From: Varanus komodoensis
Taxonomy: Eukaryota > Chordata > Lepidosauria > Squamata > Varanidae
NCBI RefSeq assembly: GCF_004798865.1
Contig: NW_025335468.1
Coordinates: forward strand, 3,049,832 to 3,113,831
Direction of reading: 5' to 3'
DNA: 64,000 bases
A model generated the notes under the pieces. That model did not search any database, was not told the origin of the DNA, and saw nothing but the letters and a program-made list of their open reading frames with translations. A program made the position numbers and the translations under genes. Position 1 is the first letter of the stretch. Every line of letters starts with the position of its first letter. This document shows, piece by piece, positions 1 to 11,760 of the stretch.

Positions 1-49
1 CAATATGGTCAGCTGACCTGGGCCGGCATGGCCATTTCCTCACTACAGG

Positions 50-84
<35 letters not shown>

Positions 85-3000
85 TGAGTGTGTGAAGTAT
101 TGGATCCTTTTTCATGGGTTGCCGAGCTTTCTCCTGTCCAGGGCTGAAGCTAGTGAGCCACAGCCAAAAGTGGGTAGGTCCCTGCTTTTCTACCTCTCTC
201 TTTCTGCCTCCCCCTTTATTTCCTTTCCCTCCTCCTTGCTATTTACTGGGGTTCCAGGAAAGGGAACTCTTGCCAGAAGTTGGAACTGATTGCACATCGA
301 GGGCTTTTGAAATTCATCAGAGAGCTGCATGTGGGCCAGTGGCCACAAGTTCCCCACACTTGCTTTAGTCCACTTCAGTCAAGCCTGAATCCTCATGTCA
401 CTTCTGTACTATAAACACAAGCAACTGAAGCAAGTAGGGATCTTCAAAGAAACCCACTGCCTACAAGGGCCCCATCCCTTTCACATCTTCCTAGATATCC
501 TGGTTCGATCCAAATATTTCAGGGATCCAATGTTCTTCTCACCTAGAGAAATCTGTGAGCCAGACTAGTGACCAGCTGCTAGGATGAAGCGAGACTCCTC
601 TCTTTCATTATACGATGCAGGTTGACTGTCTGGAGGTATTACGGAGAAGCAGATTCTGCTGCCAAAATGGAGCGAGGATTAAGAGCTTTCTTCAGCAGGC
701 TGCAAACACATCGTCTCGGGGAGGGCCTAATCATGCTCAGTGAGCATTCCACAATGCTACTTCATCACACGGTATGTGGGTTTGTAGAGGGTGTGGGCAA
801 ACTGCCATGCGATGGAGCAGAATTTCCAGGCCCCGTGCTAATTCCACAAATATTTTGGTCTCCAGCATTTCATCTTAATTTTTGACAGATAGGGATATCA
901 CTTTTTCAACCTTTGGTCAAAGAGTCCCATTTTTCCATGTACAGAGGTGGCTTCATTGACTATGATGACAACTTGATCAGGTGTTTAATATTTATCACCA
1001 AATGTATAATCTATAGCTTTTCATTTTTTTCACTTGGGCTTTGTCACCATCCCAAATACAAGTGCACACACTCAACTAGTTCATACACTGTTGAATGCAC
1101 AGATGCACAAGATGTAGATGTGCAAATGCACACAGGAATGTGGGGGTTACAGGTATAAACTCACTAATGAATGTACATTTTGTTTTGATGCACATTTCAG
1201 TAGCAGCCTGGACCACTATGTATGTATGAAGTTACATATACAATTATTACTTTTTAAAATCTTTCATGCCAATCCTTTTTGTCTACTCATTTTGGGATTA
1301 ATCTTTTAATATATACTATATTTCAATTAACACAATAAAAAACATCGTCACCTTATTGGACAATGCAGGTCTCAACTCCTCTTACACTGTTAACATTACT
1401 ATTTAGGTAATATCTCTCTGGTACTTCATCTTATTAATCAGCTGAAAGCAATTTATGGTGCTCCATTGGCATCCTATCTAGGCCCTGAAAATATCCCAGC
1501 ATGCCACATTCCAGATCCTTCAGTGGGAGCACCCCGTGCTGTAGAACTTTTGAAGCCAAGCCTATGTAAATTTGACTAATGGAAGCCCTACTAAGCCAAT
1601 CGTGGTAGCAAGAACCCTTACAACACAGCCAGCAGTGGTGTATAAAGGCCTGCCCATGCTTAGCCAGACCATCCATAAGGTGGCACATTTCTTCTGATAC
1701 TGGTCCCTGCTCTTGTGCTTTTGTGCTGAAAAAAATGAACAGGAAGTAGGAAAGCTTCCTTTAATAAGGAACAGAGAGCCTCTTGCTGCTTGACCTTAGC
1801 TTCGAAGCACTGTGGTTGCTGGGCCCAGGGATGCAATGATTGTTTAATCCAAAGCTCTCTCTTCTCACTTCTCTCAGGAGCACACATATTTACCCCTGCT
1901 GAGAAGAAAAAGGCTGCATACTGTAAAACTTGCCATGGACTACTCACTTATAAAGCCACTAAAACTTGCCATCACTCTGTCCCCTTATGCAAGTATCAGC
2001 TCCCAGCTTTTCCAGAGGTCTCTGCAAGAAGGCAAAGAAGACTTCTGGCTGAGCCACCACTCAGAACCTGGTGACTATGCGGTACGAGTTCCTGATATTG
2101 TTTCTTTCACTCGGCCGACTGCAGTGCCTGGTGTGGTCTAAGCAGGCAGCTACCAGGTGGGCTAAGCACTGCTTGGTTTGTGCAAGGCAGCAGGCACGAC
2201 ACCTTCTGTAGAAATGGTTATGATCAAATTGGCAACATACTTTATCTTATTATGGATGCAACCCTGAACCCTGGTTGGGATAGACCTCTGAAGAGCAGGT
2301 CTAGCTCTTCTCTCTGTCATGGGCCTGATCCGAATCATTATCTGGAGCTGTTGTTGGCTATGAAGGCCAAAACATATGGTCACAATATGGCCAAAGAGGC
2401 AACACCACATGTCTGGGAGGGAACCAGAGCCCCAGTCCAAATTGGGGGTCCCTCTGGCTGCTTTTAGAAGACAATGTGTTGAAAGACCTAGTCCCAGTGT
2501 AAAGTCTACTAAGACCCTCCATAGTTAATGAATCAGTTCAAACTGTGTTATACAATAATTCTCTGGCCTCAGACCTGTACTTGGTTGTGGGGAAATATAG
2601 CTGTAACTTTGACAGCCTCTGTAAAAGAAACATCTTACAGGAGATGCATTATTAACAACATAATAAAACAGACTAATATTTTAAAACTTGAAATCTAACA
2701 GGCTAATAAAACAGTCTCAATGCTGGTGACACACATTAATACAGATGAGTAGCTCTGTTCTGAAAAAGCACACCAGTTATAAAATATTCTGGTTTGTTTA
2801 TGGAGAGGATCTGGGATGTGGTGGAGCTCAATGAGTGTAAACTTGAAAGCAAACACCCATGAGTGGTCCCTTCAAATTCAGTGGATCACTGGAAAGCAAA
2901 TAAGGGCTTTCAAGGTTTGATGACCCTGAGAGCACACTCACCTATACCTCTTGGAGTCAAGTAAAACCTCATGCAAGCCATCTCCCTTTCAACTAATGTT

Positions 3001-3871
3001 TAATCAATTGCATCCACTATTCACAACCAACAGAATAGTGATTAGAGTTTGGTTGGAGCCAGGGTGGTATTCTGCACTCCCCAGCCAACTGGCCATTCTG
3101 CACTCCTCAGGCCCCCGTACCACTTCTGACAATATTCCAGAAGGCCTCGCAGGTGACCAGAGTGGCTTTTCAGAGGGTACAAGGAACTGCAGGGGGGAGG
3201 AGAGGATGGACAAAAGTGAAACCATCCATCATGAAGCCCTGTCATTGCAGTAAGGGCTGGAGTCACTGGGCACCTTGAGGTCCAGTTCACACCAAGGAAC
3301 TGGGGCTGAGTAATGTACGGGAGGAGGTGATCAAGCAGGAGTCAGCGTTCCTAGAGAAGCAGGAAACAGCACAGCACCACGGAGAGCTCTGAGTGATGTA
3401 GGGACTGGAAGCTTGACAGATTCGCCTGCGTGTTGCTCCAGCAAGCAAAAGATTGTGGCTGAGCCTTAAGTATGGATTTGGCTTCCTTTAGTCTGGTTTA
3501 GCTCTACCTCCCTTTGATGACCTTGCACCTAATAGAGGCCTGGCCTGCTTCAGCACTCATAGACTGTAATGACATGGATGTCGCTGCAATGAGGTGGCAT
3601 CTTCATGGCCAGCACCCTCAGAATAAGAGGGTTGTAACATGACTTTCTCTGGACAAAGGAGGTCCCTGGGGCCTTCTGGAGAATGAGATCCTATGAAGGA
3701 GGGAACTATGATGCCCTTCTGTAACTGAGCCCTCTCCCATATCCATTATCTCAGGAACTTTGACCTCTGTGGATGAAGGAGCCAGGATCTTGGACCATTG
3801 CTTGCCAATTTGTATTCAGCAAATAGCTAATACTTCTGTCACACCCTCTAATGCCCCCTTTCCTATTGTAG
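1..3871. other. Probable upstream intron of the MYORG-like gene; no exon recognised
   Basis: Exon A starts with a proper acceptor at 3870-3871, so the preceding DNA should be intron. I searched the six frames for the expected upstream GH31 blocks (the strand with L-E-I-D-D-M-W and the V-H-P-F motif of MYORG) and found none. Apart from a TG microsatellite near the start, the stretch shows only chance open frames. The 5' part of the gene is therefore taken to lie before the window. Confidence 0.55.
51..96. repeat. (TG)n microsatellite
   Basis: Alternating TG/GT run, perfect for about 28 bases and then interrupted by GAGTGAG and continuing. It is a simple repeat and likely length-variable; open frames across it are artefacts. 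Confidence 0.95.
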
Positions 3872-4140
3872 GTGCCACTGCTCAGCAGATGGCGAGGGCA
3901 GCTCTCTGCTCGTTTAAATGTAACCAGCCAGGCTGCAGTGCTCTGGTACATGGACCAAGTGAACTTCCTGAAGCAGCGACTGGGGGCAGAGTATGTGATT
4001 TTTGAAGGTGGAGAAGGCAACTTGTTTCTGGAACATGCAATTCCTCCTCCCACTGAACTCAAAGAGGATAACTACATCTGCATTTTAGCCTTGATAGCGG
4101 TTACACTTGGAAATTCATCAGTAATTAGTGCTGGCACAAG
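3872..4140 (+). CDS. MYORG-like: MYORG-like GH31 glycosidase, internal exon A (nucleophile region)
   Basis: First recognisable exon in the window; 89 codons plus two bases. An acceptor (TATTGTAG) precedes it and the donor is AAG|GTTCGT, a weak but usable GT site. The alternative donor GTAATT at 4121 would break phase with the next exon. The peptide begins VPLLSRWRGQLSARLNVTSQ and ends VISAGTR. It matches the MYORG segment running from the WWNG region through the nucleophile block (FKFDAGE in human MYORG, from memory) to the following helix. Here the block reads VIFEGGEGN, so the nucleophile Asp is replaced by Glu while the downstream GE pair is kept. An N-glycosylation sequon (NVT) is present, as expected for a lumenal enzyme; MYORG itself is a type II membrane protein of the ER. 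Upstream exons should hold the anchor and the N-terminal domain and are not visible. Family is confident; orthology is not. Confidence 0.9.
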
Positions 4141-5768
4141 GTTCGTCTCAGGCAAAATCTCTGAACAGTGTCTCTTTCAAATACGGTTGTGTTCTTGCAG
4201 TTTTACTGTCCTGTGTATTCAGATTGCTATGGTCTGGTGAAAGTAGGTTGCTCACTAAAACCTCCCCTCCTATCTCTGTGGACAGAAGCTGCATTGAGGT
4301 TTCATTAGAACTAAGAAATCTCTTTCACTGGTTCCATTTTAAGATTGGGAACTGTAATCCTCTGATCTTTTCTTCCATGCTGGGGCACTGTGGCAATGCT
4401 CATCCACTATGCAATGGAAGTTGATTTATCACTGGGTTTCACATGACATTTAGCACTGTGCTATTTCAACGCTCTGCATTGCCTGTCTCCACATAAGGTG
4501 GTATGTGCTTCACAACAATGGGTGACCTGTCAATTTCGGTTCCATCCAGTTTCTCCTTTTTCCAACTTTAAGAAACTGGCCTGATTCCATATAAATACAT
4601 TTTAATTTTGAAGTCTTCCAAATGTAAGTGGAACTTTTGCAAGCTGCTTTCCCTAGAATAACACATTTCCCTGTGTTATTTTCATGATTGCACACATTTT
4701 TGTGTACACATTTCTGTAGCATTTGGGGGGTGGGTTGCTTTTCCTTGGTGTGCACATTTTTGAGTACTGTTTTTGAGTGGAGGACTGTTGCCCTAAATGT
4801 TTGGAAATGAAAAATTTTGGTGTACAACTCAGTTTTGGTTTGCTCATTGGTTCAGCAAATTTGCACAATTTGAATGAAAGGAATATCTCTCCCATCCCTC
4901 ATTACTAATGGTACATTATTGGTGAAGGGTATTTTCTGGGAGATCAAGAAGAGGATGCAGAAGGAAACAGCTGCTCTTCTCCACCTACCCCCTTAACTTG
5001 CCTGTCCTGGCTTTCCCAGTGCAAATTGGTTCTGCTAGGCCCAAAGAGTCCCTTGTGCCCTGTTTCTTCCTTCCCTCCCCACTCCTGCTCTCCCCATCTC
5101 TCCACCAACAGTTTCTCCCACTTTGTGGTGCCTGCAGCAGAAAGTAAGTCAATGGAAGTCGATGCAACAGAATGTTGCAGTGCAGAATGCTGCAGTTTGA
5201 ATTTTTAGCTCCTTCATTCTCTTTTGTCCTCCCATCTGTTTTTATGTCTGCCACCATCACAACAGTCAGTTGGTATTTTTATGGCTGCTGCAACTGCTCA
5301 GTTCTCATGTCCTCCCCCACTCTCTCTACATATACATATGACGCAGAAGCAAGACGCAGACACGTTGAATGACACTTTTGTACTGCTGTGAACCTTGAGG
5401 TTTCCTCAAGCTTGCTGATATCTCCCTGCAGCTAACTGTTCCAGCTATATAAGTAATGACCATCACAGCCTGAATATCAGAAGTAAAGGAATTAGTCAGG
5501 ATCTGCAGCAGAACATTGAGGTTGGGAGGGTTCTTTCTTCAGAATTCAAGTTGCATAAAACATCATCTGTAAGTGCCACTGGATGTAAACACGCCTTTGG
5601 CCTGGGTAGTAGAACAGCACACTGTCAAGAGCAAGGACTGCTGCCGCATGACCTGGTCTTTACAGAGCTGTTTGTGTCTTGGATGCCAATGTGGACCCTT
5701 CCCCAGAGTGATTACTGTGCGTGCGAATGTTTCTGGTGCTCATGCCCGTCTGCTTTCGTTGCTTCTAG
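4141..5768. other. Intron A-B of the MYORG-like gene
   Basis: GT...AG intron of 1,628 bases between phase-matched exons. The only structure I see is a 4650-4870 stretch rich in CACATTTT and TGTACACATTT words that recurs elsewhere in the window. The rest looks like unremarkable unique sequence. Confidence 0.7.
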
Positions 5769-5905
5769 AGCTAGCCACCTGCCGCTCTTTCTCCAAATGA
5801 GCCCACGGCAATCTGACTGGAGCTATGCTGGTTTAAAGGGGATTATTCCATCTGCACTTCACTACAGTCTTCTGGGATACAACTTTTTTATTCCAGATGC
5901 AATAG
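5769..5905 (+). CDS. MYORG-like: MYORG-like GH31 glycosidase, exon B (acid/base region)
   Basis: The acceptor TTCTAG ends at 5768. The first base completes the Arg codon begun in exon A, giving ...SAGTR-ASHLPLFLQ. The exon ends with one base of a Gly codon before donor GTAATA at 5906. The peptide contains MSPRQSDWSYAGLKGIIP and SLLGYNFFIPDAIG. These correspond to the MYORG segments LVDRDSVWGYDLGLRSLIP and SMLGYPFILPDMVGG (from memory). The Asp that serves as acid/base in MYORG falls opposite Ser or Pro of MSPRQ, depending on gap placement; the nearest Asp is five residues further on, in QSDW. The PDAIGG substrate-side motif is kept. The phase (2 in, 1 out) fits both neighbours exactly. Confidence 0.9.
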
Positions 5906-7154
5906 GTAATACTTGATGCTCTGCTTCTCCCAGTTCTTTTTCCAAATCTGTTTTCCACAGGCTAAAGAAGTCTTCCTGTGAGAAGAGGGGCTGCAGCTCA
6001 GGGGCAAAGCAGGGATGGTCCTAAATTCAGCCCTCAGAATCCCCAGGTAGGGCTGGAGCCTGGGAATGCTGCTCCTGGCCAACTGTAAACAAAAAAAAGA
6101 GATGGACCAGTTGCTCTGACTTGGTCTAAGGTTGCTTCCTGTGTTTCTATAGGAAAATGAATGTACATCTGCAAATCCCATCAGCCCAGCCCAAGCTACA
6201 CGAAGCCCTGCTTTTGGGAGACAGCACTGTCTGAATTTCTCTTTGGTGCCACAGTAGATTTCCTGAGAGTCATTTTCCTGAGAGATAATACTAATATGCA
6301 ATGTGAGAGTGCTGATAGTGAATGACCAGTCCTGGGTGCTCTTGTCTGCCTCTTTAGCAATTTTGTGGCAAGGCACTGGCAAACCTATGGTGCAACAGCA
6401 GAATCTAGGATGTGGTTAAGCATTCAGTATCCTCAAAAAGTCTTCTTTAAAAAAATCAATCTCCTAGTTTTTATCCTGGTAGAGGAAGTTGGACAATGAC
6501 TTGGCAGTGATGAGATGTCAAATACCTCCAGAGGCATTATGTGGTGTGCAGTTTTATTGTTTTATTGTAGAGTGGAATTATCTCTGCAACCTCCTGACAT
6601 GCCCACAACTGAAAAAATGTCAGATTGCCCTTGAACATGTTTGTATTTGTACATATATACAGTCTAACTAAAAGCCTGTACTTAATCAGGATCAAGGTTG
6701 GTTGGTAGACAGAAAGATATACCTCCAGGGATTTATTTTACTGGCCAGAATTTTCTTTGCAGACTGAAACGGGTCTGCAAACTGATCCTCCATGACACTA
6801 TTCTCGGCCTAGCAAGAAGTCATATGACTTCTATCTTTACAAATTGTTGTTTGCACGCTTTCTGACATTTCTAATTTCAGGCACATGGCTGTTTACATTA
6901 GGCCTGGCCAAATCTCCATGGACATTGTGGGAGCCAGGGAGATACTTAAAAATCTTAAGAGATTTTAACTGAAGATTGTTTGCTTGGAACTACTTCAGAA
7001 GAACCAAACACCCTTTAAGTGGATTGGGGGTTTTGTTAGAGTGTTGTTTATTTTGAAAGTGATGTAATGAATCAAATATGGTAGGTTTAAATTTTTCTGT
7101 TTAAACTGCAACCCAAGTCATGTACTTAAGGTCATATATATCTGGTCTCTTGCT

Positions 7155-7209
7155 TTTCTTGCCTTGCCTTGCCTTGCCTTGCCTTGCCTTGCCTTGCCTT
7201 GCCTTGCCT
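7155..7209. repeat. (TTGCC)n pentanucleotide tandem repeat
   Basis: About ten near-perfect copies of the five-base unit TTGCC (GGCAA on the other strand). The translated frames give a repeated GKARQ-type peptide on the minus strand, which has no coding meaning. Confidence 0.95.
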
Positions 7210-7525
7210 GTATAGTGCATTTATAAAATAAAAAGTGCTTAAAAATGCCCTTGTAGGCCAATGCCACTCACAGTAAGCAGAGAGTTGCAGTGGCAGAACT
7301 GGCCTGAATGTCACATGTTCTTGCCTATGATCTGAGACTGGATGGCACATCCTTATTCTAGTGGACTGGAAGCTGCTTCACAACCCTGCACTTCCAGCTT
7401 AAACATTCAATGACACATCAGTGATACCTGCAGTTCTCTGTTCAGATTCCTAAGGATGACACCAAAAGAATTTTAAAAAAGGCCCAACTAGTTTTGAACA
7501 AGGAGCTGTTCGTATCTAGGCAAAT

Positions 7526-7910
7526 TTTATTTATTTATTTATTAAAAGTATTTGTATGCCGTCCTATTATACAAGATCTCAGGACAGCTTACAATATTTA
7601 AAAACAATTAAAACAACAATTTCAATAAATAATAGAACAGAACAGAACAATAAATCACAAAACAGAGCGACTAAACTTAAAAGCTGTTAAATTTTAAAAT
7701 ACTGTTTAAATAAAAAGGTTTTGGCCTGGCACCGAAAAGAGTATAAACTTGGCGCCAGGCATACCTCTCTGGGGAGTACATTCCAGAGTCTGGGCGCCAC
7801 AGCAGAGAAGGCCCTACTCTGAGTTGATGACCTTTTTACCTCTCTTAGAGAGGGTTCCCGGAGCAGGGCTTCTCCCACAGACCTCAAGGGGCATGAGGGC
7901 ATATAAGGAA
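7526..7910 (-). mobile_element. L2-like LINE 3' end (minus strand)
   Basis: On the minus strand the segment encodes the last piece of a non-LTR reverse transcriptase ORF (words SRAFSAVAPRLWNVLP and AKTFLFKQYF), followed by an AT-rich 3' UTR and a TAAA-repeat tail (TTTATTTA on the plus strand). The same peptide pattern occurs at 11,290-11,760 and 42,497-42,803. It is 5'-truncated, as is usual for such insertions. The boundary on the 5' side (near 7910) is soft. The clade (L2/CR1 group) is inferred from the peptide and from the tail type. Confidence 0.75.
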
Positions 7911-9747
7911 GGCGGCGTGGTGCAGAGTGCACGCGCTTCGCACACGCTTCTCCTGAGAGACCTAGCAAAGTTATGTGAGAGACAGGCAAGCACTCCAAGG
8001 ATCTCTGCACTCCTCCCAGTCTGTAAGGACCAATGAAGCAATGCAAATAGCATTTCTGTGGGAGTGCAGTGTGAACCAGGTCTCAGATTAGAAGTACAGC
8101 AGGGCAAAGGGGGCTCAAATTGTCATGACAGTAAGCTGCAGAGGCCGCTGGAACAAGGAACCAGTTGGGAAATAAGTCTTCCTCTCCTTAACTGTATCAA
8201 ACCACTAAGTGAGTGCCTGATCATGCAAGCCAGCCTTGCCTATTAAGTCCCCTTCCCAAGGGTCGGGAGGGCACTGCAGCTCTTGGGCATTGGCTTTGTG
8301 AACAGCCATTCACCCTGTGGCCTGTTGCAAGGGCCAAGCCACACAGGAGGGACGAGATCCATGCGTGGTTCCCTGCCTCTTTACATTATGGGGGGCCAAA
8401 AACCCCTGTAAAGATCCAATCCAGATCTGGGCAGTAAGGAGATTGCCTGTTCCCCTAGTGCATTTTGCTGACCGACTTCTCAGTAGGGAAAGCATACTAT
8501 GGGTGACCTCCAGCTATCCAAGCTTGGCCTAGCTCTATAAATGTTTGTTTCACTTTTAGGCCCTAGCTAAATGCACAAAGGTAATCATGGGCAATGGACC
8601 GGGTTTTGTTTTTCTTTTTAATAGACTAGTGCCTCTTGTAGTCTTGTTTAGAAACCAGCTTTTGTGACAGTATATGCAGCTCCTCTCTCACTTTGTCTGA
8701 ACTGAGCTGGAGAATCCCAGAGGGCAGCCTTTAGATGCTAGATTGGTATGGTTTGACTCTTGAACCCTTTCAAGCATCCTTTTGCCCAAGCAAAAGAAAA
8801 TGAATTGGGAAATAGTGCCTAGCGGTACAAGGGTGATTTTAAGTTTTGTGCATATTCCAGATGCTAAAGCAATACCACAGACTTGATATTCCCATAGCCA
8901 TGGATATCACTTGAAATAGGAAGGATTTTGTCTTGTCCCAGAATGCCACCTTCTCAATTCAGGAATACAGCTGTTTGCAGTTCATCACACACTGAAGATT
9001 AAGTGGCACTTAACTAATCCAAAAGACTTTGACAGGCAATGTAACGTGACACGGCTTTACGTAGCTTAGTAGATCCTTATGGGGCTTGGAGGTTATAACA
9101 CAATTTTGCTCTGTTAGAGCAGAAAAGTGATGGCGTGAACCAGGTATTGTTATCGAATTTATAAGGACCACATGCTGTAAATGAGAGCAGATGGATTTCC
9201 CTGTGAAAGGCGGGATTCAAGCTAGCAGGGGAGATGGTGAGGGTTAAGAGGGGATTTTATTGAAAATCTTGCCTCAGGCATCAAGAATCCAACTCCTGCT
9301 CCTGCTGGAAAGAAAATTCTCTCCCAAACAAAATATTTTGCTGCAATGCTGCTCAAGTGACAGCACATTGTGAGAACCAGAAACAAATGAGCTCCAACCT
9401 TTCAGGATGGGGGGAACACAAGATTTACCTTCAGGTTCTGCTAGTTCCATTCTGCTGTTTTGAAATACTATTAATTTTTACCCCAAAGGACTTTCTCATC
9501 ATGGCAAGCGTATATGCCATCTGGGACATATGCCTCTTTATTGAGTTGGGAGTGGGGTACGTCTTAACTACAAAAAGGAGAACAACTTTCAGTAGTTGTA
9601 GTGATCCTGGGAACAACTAATGGTACAAGCCAGTGGAGATGCATGAAACCCTCCAGACACAGAGAACCCCTGTGAATTACAGATATCCCTCTATAAGTAC
9701 CCCAAAGGCTGTCACAAAGAGGAAGGACAAGGTCTCTTCTTGCTAAT

Positions 9748-10115
9748 GCCAGAATGTAGGACATGGAATAATCAAGTCAAGTTGTGGCAACCCAGATTCA
9801 GGCTGAACATCAGGAAAAGCTTCCTCATGGTCATAGCAACACAACCAGCTGCCTAGATTGGTGGTGGGCTCTCTCATACTAGAGACATTCAAAAGGAAAA
9901 TGGACAGCCATAGAAACACAGAAACAGAGCGAGTCAGAAGGGACCTCCCGGGCCATCTAGTCTGACCCCCGGCTCCAGCCGGCTCCACTCATGACATGCC
10001 CACCATGGGCATGTCATCTGAGTGGGATGGTGTAATATGGTGTCCTGTAACAGCAGGTGGTTGGAGTCAATGGCTTTCATGGCCCTTCCAAATCTCCTAT
10101 TCTATGATTCTATGA
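9748..10115 (+). mobile_element. CR1-type LINE 3' end (plus strand), interrupted
   Basis: Matches the familiar CR1 3' end, with words such as AACATCAGGAAAAGCTTCCT, a TGGTTGGAGTCAATGG-type motif and the terminal ATTCTATGATTCTATG repeat that CR1 uses instead of poly(A). The middle (9902-10016) is replaced by a second CR1-type piece on the opposite strand. Coding capacity is lost. Confidence 0.75.
9902..10016 (-). mobile_element. Second CR1-type 3' end nested in the first (minus strand)
   Basis: On the minus strand this ends with CTCTGTTTCTATGGCT and carries TAGATGGCCCGGGAGGTCCC- and GGTGGGCATGTCATGAG-type words, which recur on the plus strand at 49,630-49,820. It lies inside the 9748-10115 CR1 fragment and is therefore younger than it. 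Confidence 0.7.
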
Positions 10116-10689
10116 ATCATAGGGCATCCTATACAGAGAGGTAGGAGAGCAGAGTCTTCTCCTGCTCTACAAAGCATCTTCAGCCATATAACAATGGTGC
10201 TTTGGTGGGAAAGGAAGGAGGCTGGGCCTCCACCAAGCTACTATCTAGGTGGCCTTGGTTTCCTTCCCTCGGTCCCCTTCCCCACCCCCAAATCCCTTCT
10301 CTGAGGTTGCTGTCCTTGATCTGGACTTGGAGCTCTGTTTTGACCTCAGATCTGGGAACCTCAAAAATTGTATGGCTCCCCAGGCACTGTCTAGGGGACA
10401 TAGGTTTGCTCTATGAACCAATCAGCGACCACCATGGCTCCTGAATCTGAGAACCAACACAGACTTCCTACAGTGCTTCAACAATCTCCTTGCTTCTTTC
10501 ACAGAATTTTACAGTGGGTCAGATGTGCTTGTATTCCATTTGAAGTCCTCCCATATCTTCCCACCTCCTCTTCCATCTTTTTTCTTAACCCAGAAAGTCT
10601 GTTAAGGGGGAAAATGGAATAGCTGCACAGAGCCTTTGGATAAGTAGTGCAAGCATCCATCTGTCTGGACACATCCCTAGAAAGCCTTC

Positions 10690-10780
10690 AGCTTTCATCA
10701 ACCGGGTGCCTTCCAAGTGTGTTGGACTACAACACCCATCATTGTGTGAATACTTGAAGGCACCAGGGTGTGAAAGGACA
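10690..10780. repeat. Short palindromic hAT-type MITE relic
   Basis: Contains GGTGCCTTCCAAG...TTGGACTACAACACCCATCA and, at the other end, CTTGAAGGCACCAGGG, so the two ends are inverted relative to each other. The same word set marks the better-preserved copies at 16,225, 57,929 and 61,851; the last has an 8-bp target duplication. Confidence 0.5.
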
Positions 10781-11289
10781 ACTCTGCCTGCCCAGATAAA
10801 TGACAGAGCATTTCGGATGGGAGCTAAACTGGCAACAAGGGAGCCAGAGGGAGCTTGACCCCATCCTCAACTGGAACATACACCTTTGCTTGCTTATTTA
10901 TTTTCCTATTCATGACATTTCTATATTGTCCAATAGCCAAAGCTATTTGTCAGCCACTCTTTGTGGGAGGGGAATAATTTTGACACATGATATTCAAGTA
11001 ATGTTTTGATCTGTCATTGGGAAGCATCTTCAGAAAAGAAGTTTCCACGCTCAGGTTAACAAGCCATGTCTGTGCAAGTCGTAACATCACTTGCAACTGA
11101 TGTAAGCAGTGTAAACAGTGGTTCACATTTTACTCTGTGCAGGCTTGACACATGCCGTGACTTACATGCAGGCACCCTACAACTTTGTTATGAAATTCTA
11201 GATGACCAAAAAAGTGTGAAGGTGAGGTGAAAAGGGAAGTGCCCTTTAGTCAGACTGCTACATACTTTCCCCACCACACCTGCTGTAAT

Positions 11290-11760
11290 ATTGGATCCAG
11301 AATTAGCCATATTTTCAAGGTGTTGGTGATGACCTATAAAGCCCTAAACGGCTTGGGTCCTGGCTACCTGAAGGAGCGCTTACGTCCATATATGCCCGCC
11401 CGCCCCGAGATCTGCAGGAGAGGCCCTTCTCCAGGAACCCTCCGTGAAGGAAATTAGGAGGGTGAGTACTTGGAGGAGGGCTTTCTCTGCGTTGGCGCCC
11501 AATCTATGGAATGCGCTCCCCAGAGAGGTCCGCCTGGTGCCGTCGTTATTTGTTTTTCGGCGCCAGGCGAAGACCTTTTTATTCAAACGTCATTTTAATT
11601 GCTAATATTATTTCCTTATTTTATTCTTTGGCCAGGGCGACTTATTTTAGATTGTAAATTCATTTTATATTTTTAATGTATTATATTTTAATGTTTTGTG
11701 AGCCACCCCGAGGCTTTGGTGAATGGGGCGGCATAGAAATTTTCTAAATAAATAAATATT
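11290..11760 (+). mobile_element. L2-like LINE 3' end (plus strand)
   Basis: Encodes the end of a non-LTR reverse transcriptase ORF (KVLVMTYKALNGLGPGYLKE, a classic L2/CR1-group block). An AT-rich 3' UTR, a GCCACCCCGAGGCTTTGGTG motif and a (TAAA)n tail follow. The reading frame is broken after about 60 codons. It is 5'-truncated and sits in intron B-C in gene orientation. Confidence 0.8.

Noticed and set aside
2162-2467. Pair of ~90-codon open frames on both strands
   Set aside because: No known domain, no splice sites leading to exon A in phase, and no match to the GH31 blocks expected upstream.
5888-6382. 164-codon minus-strand open frame
   Set aside because: It overlaps the end of exon B on the opposite strand and has no domain or splice support.
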